From: Deltaproteobacteria bacterium
GTDB lineage: Bacteria; Desulfobacterota; Desulfobacteria; Desulfobacterales; SURF-15
Direction of reading: 5' to 3'
DNA length: 14,255 bases
NCBI GenBank assembly: GCA_024644775.1
Contig: JAHEHB010000101.1
Coordinates: 1 to 14,255 of the forward strand
Under the pieces are notes generated by a model. It ran no database searches and had not been told where the DNA came from. It saw only the letters and a list, made by a program, of their open reading frames with translations. A program made the position numbers and the translations under genes. The number at the start of each line of letters is the position of its first letter. Position 1 is the first letter of the stretch. Positions 7,392-13,994 of this stretch are shown here, piece by piece.

Positions 7392-8306
7392 TCAGGTACC
7401 GGTGATTCCAAGTTTTAATTTTAGAGAATTTAAGGTGTTTTTCATCAGCATGGTGATGGTCATGGGGCCAACACCGCCTGGCACGGGGGTAATGGCACCT
7501 GCGATTTCTTTTGCGGCGTCAAAATCAACATCGCCCTTTAATAGCGCTACCTTTCGACCTGTCTTTTCACTGATCTTTTCCCCCACTCGGTTCACCCCGA
7601 CATCGATTACACAGGCACCCGGTTTTATCCATTCCGGTTTGACCAGTCCGGGAACTCCGGCAGCGACAATGAGGATATCGGCGCGCTTGCAATGCGAGGC
7701 AAGATCTTTTGTTCCGGTATGCACAACGGTAACGGTGGAATTGGCACCCGTTGCCTTCTGAAGCATCATGTTTGCAATGGGCTTCCCAACGATATTCGAT
7801 CTCCCCACAACAACCACTTCTGCGCCTTTTGTATCGAATCCGGATCGAACGATTAACTCTTGAATACCTGCCGGTGTGCAGGGCGGAAATTTGACTTCCG
7901 ACCCCCCAATCATCAAACGGCCCACGTTAACAGGATGAAAGCCATCCACGTCTTTGTCCGGATCAATGGCATTCAGCACTTTCTTTTCATCAATCCCCTT
8001 TGGAAGGGGCAATTGAACGAGGATTCCATTGATGGCGTCGTCATTATTATATTGATCAATGAGGGCCAATAGTTGCGCCTCTGTGATATCTTCCGGTTGA
8101 TTGTCCTGGATCTCTGTGAAGCCTACGCCTTTCGCTGCTTTTATCTTTGCGGTCACATAGGAGATTGAGGCGGGATTCTCACCCACAAGTATGGTAACGA
8201 GCCCGGGAACAACGCTGTGTTCCTTATTTATGTTGTCAACTTCTTTCTTGATTTCTCCAAGAATTTGGTCACGAATTTCGGTTCCTCTAATCAACTTTGC
8301 AGTCAT
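7392..8306 (-). CDS. folD: Bifunctional methylenetetrahydrofolate dehydrogenase/methenyltetrahydrofolate cyclohydrolase FolD
   Basis: FolD interconverts 5,10-methylene- and 10-formyl-tetrahydrofolate through methenyl-THF, usually with NADP, in the cytoplasm. The product has 304 residues, slightly longer than the common 280-300. Tyr50 and Lys54 in SYVTAK are the catalytic pair of the cyclohydrolase site. Other signatures are GILVQLPLP, KDVDGFHPVN, PPCTPAGI, the Rossmann motif VVVGRSNIVGKP, and the C-terminal PVPGGVGPMT. The ATG at 8306 is supported by AGGAG nine bases upstream. Both flanks carry ATGGAATA-type repeat elements, so it stands alone rather than in a tight operon. It links functionally to the glycine cleavage genes here, which produce or consume methylene-THF. 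In sulfate reducers with a reductive acetyl-CoA pathway, FolD also serves the methyl branch; that role is inference. Confidence 0.98.
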   Translation of the reverse strand: MTAKLIRGTEIRDQILGEIKKEVDNINKEHSVVPGLVTILVGENPASISYVTAKIKAAKGVGFTEIQDNQPEDITEAQLLALIDQYNNDDAINGILVQLPLPKGIDEKKVLNAIDPDKDVDGFHPVNVGRLMIGGSEVKFPPCTPAGIQELIVRSGFDTKGAEVVVVGRSNIVGKPIANMMLQKATGANSTVTVVHTGTKDLASHCKRADILIVAAGVPGLVKPEWIKPGACVIDVGVNRVGEKISEKTGRKVALLKGDVDFDAAKEIAGAITPVPGGVGPMTITMLMKNTLNSLKLKLGITGT

Positions 8307-8408
8307 TTCTTAAATCTCCTTTCAAAATGGTATGTATAACATCTCGGAATTTCTACAACATATTGAAAATATGAGGTAAGTTTTGAGGGCCGAGTTTTTG
8401 CCTCAATC

Positions 8409-8559
8409 ATGGAATAATGGAATAGTGGAATGATGGAATAGTGGCTTTTTGAGGATATTATCCATTTTTAATTTCATCGTCAAGACGAATTTTACCATTA
8501 ACCCAACAATACAGTAACCCAAAACCCATTTTTCCAATATTCCAGCATTCCAATTGGGG
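8409..8559. repeat. Inverted-arm repeat built of degenerate 8-bp units (ATGGAATA type), copy 2
   Basis: The left arm (8409-8444) is four 8-mers plus GTGG; three of the four are exactly ATGGAATA. The right arm (8525-8559) is the complement of the same unit, read on the minus strand as TTGGAATG, CTGGAATA and TTGGAAAA. The spacer is 80 bp and does not match the 12-bp spacer of copy 1. Confidence 0.75.
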
Positions 8560-8618
8560 CACAGTCCCTCAGTTCCCACACGAAGTAACAAAGCTTCATG
8601 ATTTTTGCAAGGAGATTC

Positions 8619-8668
8619 CTTAATTTCAGGCACGTTAGCTCACTTTAACTCATTTTAGTCACTTTGTT
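8619..8668. repeat. Run of five degenerate 10-bp units (CTCACTTTAA type)
   Basis: Five consecutive 10-mers run from 8619 to 8668, including GGCACGTTAG, CTCACTTTAA and CTCATTTTAG. No clear opposing arm was found nearby. The unit sequence is unrelated to the 7-, 8- and 9-bp families in this window. Confidence 0.55.
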
Positions 8669-8713
8669 TATTTTCGAACAAGCCCTAATCGGACGAGCCG
8701 ATTGAAGCGAAGC

Positions 8714-8737
8714 GAAAATCCCGTTTTTGCGGGGAGC
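8714..8737. repeat. 24-base GC hairpin module, solo copy
   Basis: GAAAATCCCG...TTTGCGGGGA (8714-8737) matches the 24-base module inside REP-like copy B (7011-7035) with about three differences. CCCG and CGGG pair across a TTTTTG loop. Finding it alone here, and missing from copy A, suggests it is a separable module. Confidence 0.55.
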
Positions 8738-8756
8738 CAAACAGGTCGTTAAATGA

Positions 8757-8816
8757 ACCACAAGGGCACGAAGAAAAAATTGAAAGAAAACTTCGCGACC
8801 TTAGTGTCTTGGTGGT
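8757..8816. repeat. Inverted-arm repeat built of 9-bp units (CACGAAGAA type)
   Basis: The left arm ACCACAAGGGCACGAAG (8757-8773) faces a right arm at 8791-8816 which, on the minus strand, begins ACCACCAAGACACTAAGG and continues GTCGCGAAG. Units repeat every 9 bp around the word CnnnAAG. The element lies about 45 bp after the lpdA stop. I recognise the word pattern as a common dispersed repeat in environmental genomes but know no named family. Confidence 0.65.
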
Positions 8817-8862
8817 GAGATAAAATTTTGACATAGAATGCAAGAATTTCCTTTCAAAACGG

Positions 8863-10296
8863 CTACGCATGACGGGGTTTATCGATAGCCAGGGAGGACA
8901 CTTCGAGTATTACCTCCGAGAGCGTCGGGTGGGTATGAATCGTTTCCGCCAGATCTCTTGTGGTTGCTTTCATCTGTATGGCAACTGTTGCCTCAGCGAT
9001 GAGATCAGCCGCTCGGGGGCCGATGATATGAAACCCTAAAATTTGACCTGTATCAACTTCAGAAACGATTTTTACCTGTCCGGCGATATCTCCGATTACG
9101 TGGGCTTTCCCCACGGTCCGAAACAATGTAATATCAGATCGAATATCGTATCCCTGCCCCCCGGCTTGAGATTCGGTCAGCCCCACATTGGCAACTTCCG
9201 GAGATGTAAATATCGCACCAGGCACCGCACGATAATTCATATTCCGGTCATCTCCCATGGCGTTGTCAGCTGCAATTATGCCCTCAGCCGACGCCACATG
9301 CGCCAACATGATTTTTTGGGGACCCAAAACGTCTCCTATCGCGTAAATATTCGCAACATTGGTTTCCAATCGTTCATTGGTTTTGATCCAGCCGTTATCG
9401 TCAGTTTCTAAACCAATCATTTCCAAACCCATGCTTTCCGAATTCGGAGTCCTTCCGATGCACACGAGCACCTTGTCGACCCACACTGTGATGGACCCTT
9501 TCGTCTTTTTTGTCGGTGCGCTCAAAAGGGTTGAAGGTTCAATGATCACCTGAAGCATTTCGGAACGTTCCTCTATGGCATTTACCATCCGTCCGAGGTG
9601 AACCTTTATTTTTCGTTTTTTCATTTCCCGTTGAAGTACTTTGGAGCAGTCTTCATCCACCGATGAAAGGGGTAGGACGCGGGACAATGCTTCAACCAGT
9701 GTAACTTTGGCGCCAAGGGCAGCTAACATACATGCAAATTCGCACCCCACGACGCCCCCTCCCACAATGAGGATGGATTCGGGAAGCACTTCGAGGCCCA
9801 GGGCGTGGTTGCTGGAAAGAACGTATTTTCCATCAAACGGAAACCGATCGATTTCCGCGGGTCGCGTACCGACAGCTAAAATCAGTTTATCCCAAAGCAG
9901 TGGAATAACATCGCCTTCAGGTGGTTTCACTTCCAATTTACCGGATCCCTTGAGAATTCCGGTTCCTTTAATATATCGAATTTTGTGCTTCTGGAATAAC
10001 CCGAGTATTCCCTCGATTTGTTGGCTTACCACCATGTTCTTTCTGGCCATCAATTGGTGCATGTTGATACGGGGGCTACCGGCAAGTTCGATTCCAAACT
10101 CCTCTGCTCTTTGGAATCTCTCAAATAGTTCGGCAGTTGTTATCATGACTTTGGAAGGTATACATCCCCAGTTCAGACACGTGCCGCCAACGTTGTCTCT
10201 TTCGATAATCGTAACGTCAGCGCCCAATTGGGCCGCTCGAAGGGCAGCGACATATCCGCCGGGACCTGATCCGAGAACCACAATTTTTTGGGCCAT
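8863..10296 (-). CDS. lpdA: Dihydrolipoyl dehydrogenase (E3 / glycine cleavage L-protein)
   Basis: This flavoenzyme reoxidises the dihydrolipoyl arm of GcvH (and of 2-oxoacid dehydrogenases) with NAD+. The 477 residues show the FAD-binding GSGPGGYVAALRAAQLG near the N-terminus. The redox disulfide is in GGTCLNWGCIPSK (Cys40 and Cys45). The NAD-binding fold GGGVVGCEFACMLAALG, the second FAD motif IYAIGDVLG, and the C-terminal active-site HTHPTLSE (His456, Glu461) follow. The ATG at 10296 has GGAGG nine bases upstream. A TATAAT lies at 10380-10385 on the minus strand but lacks a good -35. It is divergent from gcvH across 359 bp, which supports a role as the L-protein of that system, though E3 is shared among complexes. 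No 2-oxoacid dehydrogenase subunits are visible. Confidence 0.97.
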   Translation of the reverse strand: MAQKIVVLGSGPGGYVAALRAAQLGADVTIIERDNVGGTCLNWGCIPSKVMITTAELFERFQRAEEFGIELAGSPRINMHQLMARKNMVVSQQIEGILGLFQKHKIRYIKGTGILKGSGKLEVKPPEGDVIPLLWDKLILAVGTRPAEIDRFPFDGKYVLSSNHALGLEVLPESILIVGGGVVGCEFACMLAALGAKVTLVEALSRVLPLSSVDEDCSKVLQREMKKRKIKVHLGRMVNAIEERSEMLQVIIEPSTLLSAPTKKTKGSITVWVDKVLVCIGRTPNSESMGLEMIGLETDDNGWIKTNERLETNVANIYAIGDVLGPQKIMLAHVASAEGIIAADNAMGDDRNMNYRAVPGAIFTSPEVANVGLTESQAGGQGYDIRSDITLFRTVGKAHVIGDIAGQVKIVSEVDTGQILGFHIIGPRAADLIAEATVAIQMKATTRDLAETIHTHPTLSEVILEVSSLAIDKPRHA

Positions 10297-10416
10297 ATCA
10301 GTTGTCCTCCATCATTTAAACGCATTCATTACTGACACGCTTACACTGAAATTCCCCACCAGGCAACCGTCATTTGTTTATTATATTTGCGTATTTCATT
10401 AAAAATAAAAAAAGTT

Positions 10417-10445
10417 TTGACAATTTCATCAATAATCTTTAGTCA
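10417..10445 (+). promoter_or_regulatory. Weak candidate promoter for the gcvH operon
   Basis: A perfect -35 TTGACA (10417-10422) is followed at 17 bp by TAGTCA (10440-10445), a poor -10. If used, transcription would begin near 10452, the first base of the inner stem of the palindrome, so the transcript would start with a hairpin. The weak -10 keeps confidence low. Confidence 0.2.
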
Positions 10446-10498
10446 ACTATGGAAACCCCGGCCCTTTGGACCGGGGTTTCTATAATGGACTAAAGATT
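10434..10498. promoter_or_regulatory. 65-bp near-perfect palindrome in the lpdA/gcvH divergent region
   Basis: Two 28-bp arms flank a 9-base loop (10462-10470). The outer 11 bp (AATCTTTAGTC at 10434-10444 and GACTAAAGATT at 10488-10498) and inner 10 bp (GAAACCCCGG at 10452-10461 and CCGGGGTTTC at 10471-10480) are perfect complements. The 7-bp stretches between them pair at about five positions. It is not followed by a T-run on either strand. No gene on either strand ends into it, so an ordinary terminator is unlikely. It could be an operator, a structured 5' leader, a small RNA, or a miniature inverted-repeat insertion. Confidence 0.65.
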
Positions 10499-10535
10499 TT
10501 ACAAAGGGTACAATATGAAATGCCGTATATACCAT

Positions 10536-10637
10536 GAGTTCTGCGTTCGGGATTCTGAGTTCAGCGGTGGCGCCGAACCTCAAAACTTTGAACTTTAAAC
10601 CCAAAACCCAGAACGTTGAACTTGGAACTCGGAACAC
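10536..10637. repeat. Inverted-arm repeat built of degenerate 7-bp units (GAGTTCT type)
   Basis: The left arm (10536-10563) is four 7-mers beginning GAGTTCT then GCGTTCG. The right arm (10575-10637) is nine consecutive 7-mers of the complementary type, such as TGAACTT, GGAACTC and GGAACAC, in unbroken register for 63 bp. The spacer is 11 bp. The element ends 7 bp before the AAGGAGG of gcvH, so it lies in the presumed 5' leader of the operon. The same unit appears at 13999-14033 at the start of lipB. Confidence 0.8.
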
Positions 10638-10655
10638 ATATTAGAAGGAGGAATC

Positions 10656-11060
10656 ATGAAAGAGATTGATGAATTAGATTTACCAGACGATGTTCACTAT
10701 GCAGAGGATCATGAATGGGTGAAATCCGAAGGCGGTCTGGTAAAAATTGGAATCAGCGACTACGCCCAGGATCAGCTCGGAGATATCGTTTTTGTCGAAT
10801 TACCGGGTATTGGCGACACCTTTAAGAAAGGGGATGAATTCGGTACCGTTGAATCGGTAAAGGCGGTATCGGAGTTGTATATTCCGATCGGTGGAGAAAT
10901 CACCGACGTAAACAACGCTCTGGAGGATACGCCGGATCTGGTAAACACGCAACCTTACAATGACGGGTGGATGATTACGATGAAACCAAGCGACCCGGGT
11001 GGCATCGACACCCTCATGAACCGTGACGCCTATCTTAATTTTTTAAAAACATTGGAATAA
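10656..11060 (+). CDS. gcvH: Glycine cleavage system H protein
   Basis: GcvH carries the lipoyl arm that receives the aminomethyl group from glycine at the P-protein and passes it to the T-protein, and is reoxidised by LpdA. The 134 residues match the family. HYAEDHEWVK is the N-terminal signature, IGISDYAQDQLGDIVFVELP follows, and the lipoylated lysine is Lys69 in GTVESVKAVSEL. The C-terminal NTQPYNDGWM is also conserved. AAGGAGG four to five bases upstream fixes the start at 10656. It is the first gene of gcvH-gcvPA-gcvPB; 31 bp separate it from gcvPA. A 7-bp-unit repeat lies directly upstream of its ribosome-binding site. Confidence 0.98.
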   Translation: MKEIDELDLPDDVHYAEDHEWVKSEGGLVKIGISDYAQDQLGDIVFVELPGIGDTFKKGDEFGTVESVKAVSELYIPIGGEITDVNNALEDTPDLVNTQPYNDGWMITMKPSDPGGIDTLMNRDAYLNFLKTLE

Positions 11061-11091
11061 ATAATTTTTTTCGATTCAAAAGGAGTTTTCT

Positions 11092-12414
11092 ATGCGATAT
11101 TTTCCTCATACCCATGAAGATATCGACCAGATGCTTCGGTCTGTGGGAGTGGAAAGTTTTGAAGCACTGTTTTCAATAATCCCGGAAGACTGTCGGCGTG
11201 CCGGTCCATTGAATCTACCGGATCCGTTATCGGAATGGGATTTGACAGATCTGATGGAAAAATTATCAAAGACAGTTGCCGTCTCTCCCGAGTACACATT
11301 ATTTGTAGGCGCGGGCAGTTACGACCATTTTATTCCGTCATCGGTATCGTATCTTCTCAGCCGCTCTGAGTTTGTTACATCCTACACCCCCTACCAACCG
11401 GAAATGTCCCAGGGCACGCTCCAAGCGATTTTTGAGTATCAATCATTGGTTGCGCGTCTTTTGGGAATGGAAGTGGCAAATGCGTCCATATATGATGGCG
11501 CATCAGCGTTAGCGGAAGCCCTGCTCATGGCTGTTCGTATTTCCGGTTACCATACGGTGGCTGTTTCCCGCCTGATTCACCCGCTGTACCGCCGGGTCGT
11601 TGCAACCTACTTCCGGCCGACGGATTACAAGGTCATAGAGCTTCCGTATCTTGAAGACGGAACCACGGATCTCACCCAACTTAAGGGGATGGAAAATCTT
11701 GCTGCGGTTGCGGTTCAATCACCCAATTTTTTTGGGTGTATGGAAAATCTAGCAGCGGTCAATAAAATAGCAAAGGATAAAAAGGCGTTGTTCGTAACCT
11801 GTTTTACCGAGCCGATGGCGTATGGACTTTTTAAAAACCCCGGCGGCCAGGGTGCGGACATTGTTTGCGGAGAAGGGCAAAGTCTGGGTATTCCCCGTTC
11901 CTTCGGAGGGCCGGCACTCGGTTTGTTCGCAAGCAGATTAAAATATGTCCGCAATATGCCCGGCCGGATCGTGGGTAAAACCGTGGACAAAGAGGGCAGA
12001 CGGGGGTTCGTGCTAACCCTGGCCACACGAGAGCAGCATATTCGACGGGAAAAAGCCACGTCCAATATCTGTACCAACAACAGTCTGTGCGCCCTCGCAG
12101 CCGCCATGTACATGGCGTCGGTCGGCGGATCCGGCATGAAAACGATCGCTAGGCTAAACTACGACACGTGTGAATATCTTAAAGCGCGAATGAAAAAAGC
12201 AGGCGTCACCCTGCCCTTTGAACGCCCCACCTTTAATGAATTTGTCGCAAAATTCCCTCGGAAAATCTACGACCGACTGCTCAAACGAAAAATAATTGCC
12301 GGGCTCCCACTAGATCGTTTTTATTCCGAACTGACGAATCACTATCTTCTGTGCGTCACAGAAACGATATCCAAAGAAACGATGGATGAACTCGTTGAGG
12401 AGATGACATCATGA
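11092..12414 (+). CDS. gcvPA: Glycine dehydrogenase (decarboxylating) subunit 1
   Basis: This is the N-terminal half of a split P-protein. With GcvPB it forms the PLP enzyme that decarboxylates glycine and loads the aminomethyl group on GcvH. The 440 residues match the usual GcvPA length. Signatures include MRYFPHTHEDIDQML at the N-terminus, FVGAGSYDHFIP, SYTPYQPEMSQGTLQ, VANASIYDGASALAEA, QSPNFFGC, and the C-terminal ATREQHIRREKATSNICTN. AGGAG seven bases upstream supports the start at 11092. Its stop overlaps the gcvPB start by 4 bp (ATGA), implying translational coupling. The word MENLAAV occurs twice, 17 codons apart (DNA 11689-11709 and 11740-11760), where homologues usually have different sequences. 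This may be a small internal duplication or chance. Confidence 0.98.
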   Translation: MRYFPHTHEDIDQMLRSVGVESFEALFSIIPEDCRRAGPLNLPDPLSEWDLTDLMEKLSKTVAVSPEYTLFVGAGSYDHFIPSSVSYLLSRSEFVTSYTPYQPEMSQGTLQAIFEYQSLVARLLGMEVANASIYDGASALAEALLMAVRISGYHTVAVSRLIHPLYRRVVATYFRPTDYKVIELPYLEDGTTDLTQLKGMENLAAVAVQSPNFFGCMENLAAVNKIAKDKKALFVTCFTEPMAYGLFKNPGGQGADIVCGEGQSLGIPRSFGGPALGLFASRLKYVRNMPGRIVGKTVDKEGRRGFVLTLATREQHIRREKATSNICTNNSLCALAAAMYMASVGGSGMKTIARLNYDTCEYLKARMKKAGVTLPFERPTFNEFVAKFPRKIYDRLLKRKIIAGLPLDRFYSELTNHYLLCVTETISKETMDELVEEMTS

Positions 12415-13868
12415 CAACAGCATTGGGCACCACAGGATTGGTTCTCAACGAACCCTTGCTCTGGGAAAAAGGGAAAAAAGGCAGGCATGGAATTTCGATC
12501 CCTCGCCGAGACATTCCAAACGCTGCTATTGATGATTCTATGACAACGGACGGACCGGACCTGCCCGATTTAAGTGAGGTGGATGTCGTGCGCCACTATA
12601 CACGATTATCCCAATGGAATTTCGCTGTGGATACCGGAATGTACCCGTTGGGATCCTGTACCATGAAGTATAACCCGAAAATCAATGAAAAAATGGCCCA
12701 GCTCAAAGGCTTTGCAGCCGCCTATCCGCTCCTTCCCGAGGAGCTATCCCAAGGAACCTTAAAGCTCGTATACGAACTGGAAGCGTATCTTGCCGAAATA
12801 ACCGGGATGGATGCCGTCTCTGTTCAGCCGGCGGCAGGGGCACACGGAGAGCTTGCGGGAATGCTTATCATTCATGCGTATCACAAACGCAAGGGAGAAT
12901 GCAGGTCAAAAATCCTGGTACCGGATACGGCACACGGCACGAATCCGGCCAGTGCCTCGCTTTGCGGATACCGTTCGGTGCCTGTTAAATCCAATAAGCA
13001 GGGAATCCTCAGCGCCGATCGCATCGAATCCGCCATGGATGAAGACACCGCAGGGATTATGGTCACCAACCCAAATACACTGGGGCTTTTTGAAGAAAAC
13101 ATCAAATCGATTGCAGATATCGTCCACTCAAAAGGCGGTCTTGTCTACTGCGATGGCGCCAACATGAATGCCCTGATGGGAATCGTCAATATGGGAGATA
13201 TCGGCGTCGATGTCATGCACCTGAATTTACATAAGACTTTTTCGACTCCTCACGGAGGGGGCGGACCCGGCTCCGGGCCTATCTGCGTCAAAAAACATCT
13301 GGAACCGTTTTTACCGATTCCCCGGATTTTAGAAAAAAACGGTCATTATTGTCTTATCGAAGATTATCCGGATACAATTGGTCGACTGCACGCTTTTTTC
13401 GGTAACTTTGGCGTCATGATTCGCGCATACAGTTATATTCGAAGCATGGGGGCGGAAGGTCTGAAAAAAGCAAGCGAACTAGCCGTGTTAAACGCAAATT
13501 ATATCAAGGAAATGTTAAAAGAGGTGCTGCATCTCCCTTATGACAGACCCTGCATGCATGAATGCGTGTTTTCAGACAAGTTACAGAAAGCCGATAAAGT
13601 TACGACCCTTGATATGGTAAAACGATTGATGGATTATGGATTTCATCCCCCGACGGTTTATTTCCCGCTGGTTGTAAACGGTGCCATCATGCTGGAGCCT
13701 ACGGAGACAGAATCAAAAGAAGACATTGATCGGCTTATCGAAGCGTTCAAATCAATCGTTTGGGAAGCCGCCCAAAATCCGGATCTATTGCGAAATGCAC
13801 CAACTTATTGCAAGGTTAAACGTCTGGATGAAACCACAGCTGCCAGAAAACCGTGTCTGGCCGGATAA
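12411..13868 (+). CDS. gcvPB: Glycine dehydrogenase (decarboxylating) subunit 2
   Basis: This is the C-terminal, PLP-binding half of the split P-protein. The 485 residues match the usual GcvPB length. Near the N-terminus are GMYPLGSCTMKYNPK and ELSQGTL. VQPAAGAHGELAGML, PDTAHGTNPASA and MVTNPNTLGLFE follow. The PLP lysine is Lys275 in HLNLHKTFSTPHGGGGPG, with the glycine-rich loop immediately after. The C-terminal part has HECVFS and FHPPTVYFPL. The start overlaps the gcvPA stop (ATGA). The P-protein may run as glycine cleavage or, in organisms using the reductive glycine route, in reverse; the sequence cannot decide. A 7-bp-unit repeat begins 11 bp after its stop, and lipB follows 126 bp downstream. 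Confidence 0.98.
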   Translation: MTTALGTTGLVLNEPLLWEKGKKGRHGISIPRRDIPNAAIDDSMTTDGPDLPDLSEVDVVRHYTRLSQWNFAVDTGMYPLGSCTMKYNPKINEKMAQLKGFAAAYPLLPEELSQGTLKLVYELEAYLAEITGMDAVSVQPAAGAHGELAGMLIIHAYHKRKGECRSKILVPDTAHGTNPASASLCGYRSVPVKSNKQGILSADRIESAMDEDTAGIMVTNPNTLGLFEENIKSIADIVHSKGGLVYCDGANMNALMGIVNMGDIGVDVMHLNLHKTFSTPHGGGGPGSGPICVKKHLEPFLPIPRILEKNGHYCLIEDYPDTIGRLHAFFGNFGVMIRAYSYIRSMGAEGLKKASELAVLNANYIKEMLKEVLHLPYDRPCMHECVFSDKLQKADKVTTLDMVKRLMDYGFHPPTVYFPLVVNGAIMLEPTETESKEDIDRLIEAFKSIVWEAAQNPDLLRNAPTYCKVKRLDETTAARKPCLAG

Positions 13869-13879
13869 AATAACAATCT

Positions 13880-13907
13880 CGAGTTTCGATTTCCGATTTT
13901 CGAATTT
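13880..13907. repeat. Run of four 7-bp units (CGATTTT type) after gcvPB
   Basis: Four consecutive 7-mers, CGAGTTT, CGATTTC, CGATTTT and CGAATTT, begin 11 bp after the gcvPB stop. No opposing arm was found before lipB. The unit resembles the tract over the clpA 3' end (1354-1395). Confidence 0.6.
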
Positions 13908-13994
13908 AATGTCTTTGATAAACGATTGTAAAAGCAAAATCTTTTAAAGTATCATGGTCATAGGCCATGGTTTACTCATATTGAACTAAATAAC

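Larger units (their letters stand above)
8307..8862. other. Intergenic region between lpdA and folD, mostly repeats
   Basis: This 556-bp stretch has no convincing gene. Going up the coordinates it holds an inverted-arm 8-bp-unit element (8409-8559), a run of five 10-bp units (8619-8668), a 6-bp-stem hairpin AATCGG...CCGATT (8687-8703), a CCCG-ttttt-g-CGGG module shared with the REP-like copy B (8714-8737), and an inverted pair of 9-bp-unit arms (8757-8816). Minus-strand frames at 8403-8633 and 8685-8870 are made of repeat sequence and are not called as genes. Confidence 0.6.
10297..10655. other. Divergent regulatory region between lpdA and gcvH
   Basis: This 359-bp stretch has no gene. It holds the lpdA leader, an AT-rich core, a possible plus-strand -35 TTGACA (10417-10422), a 65-bp near-perfect palindrome (10434-10498), and an inverted-arm element of 7-bp units (10536-10637) that ends 7 bp before the gcvH Shine-Dalgarno. 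The conserved cores of a glycine riboswitch are not present. The minus-strand frame at 10443-10637 is translated repeat sequence. Confidence 0.6.

Noticed and set aside
7243..7761. Plus-strand frame of 172 codons
   Set aside because: It is mostly antisense to folD, which has full family homology, and begins in repeat DNA.
8403..8633. Minus-strand open frame of 76 codons between lpdA and folD
   Set aside because: Its C-terminus (KPLFHHSTIPLFHD) is translated ATGGAATA repeat, it has no recognisable domain, and the rest lies over another repeat arm.
7080..8668. CRISPR array
   Set aside because: Units are 8-10 bp, degenerate and directly abutting, without conserved 20-40 bp repeats separated by spacers, and no cas genes are present.
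8714..8737. Intrinsic terminator for lpdA
   Set aside because: The stem is only 4 bp, the minus-strand sequence after it is ATTTTCGC rather than a T-run, and it matches a dispersed repeat module instead.
8685..8870. Minus-strand frame of 61 codons overlapping the lpdA 3' end
   Set aside because: It is composed of the 9-bp-unit repeat and the GC module, with no domain and no ribosome-binding site.
9641..10402. Plus-strand frame of 253 codons
   Set aside because: It is antisense to the well-supported lpdA. Its length reflects the codon composition of the opposite strand, and no domain is recognisable.
10443..10637. Minus-strand open frame of 64 codons upstream of gcvH
   Set aside because: The protein (MFRVPSSTFWVLGLKFKVL...) is translated 7-bp units and continues through the palindrome. 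A 7-bp period gives open frames easily.
10440..10655. Glycine riboswitch upstream of gcvH
   Set aside because: Such riboswitches are common before gcv operons, but the conserved purine-rich cores are absent and the region is accounted for by the palindrome and the 7-bp repeat.
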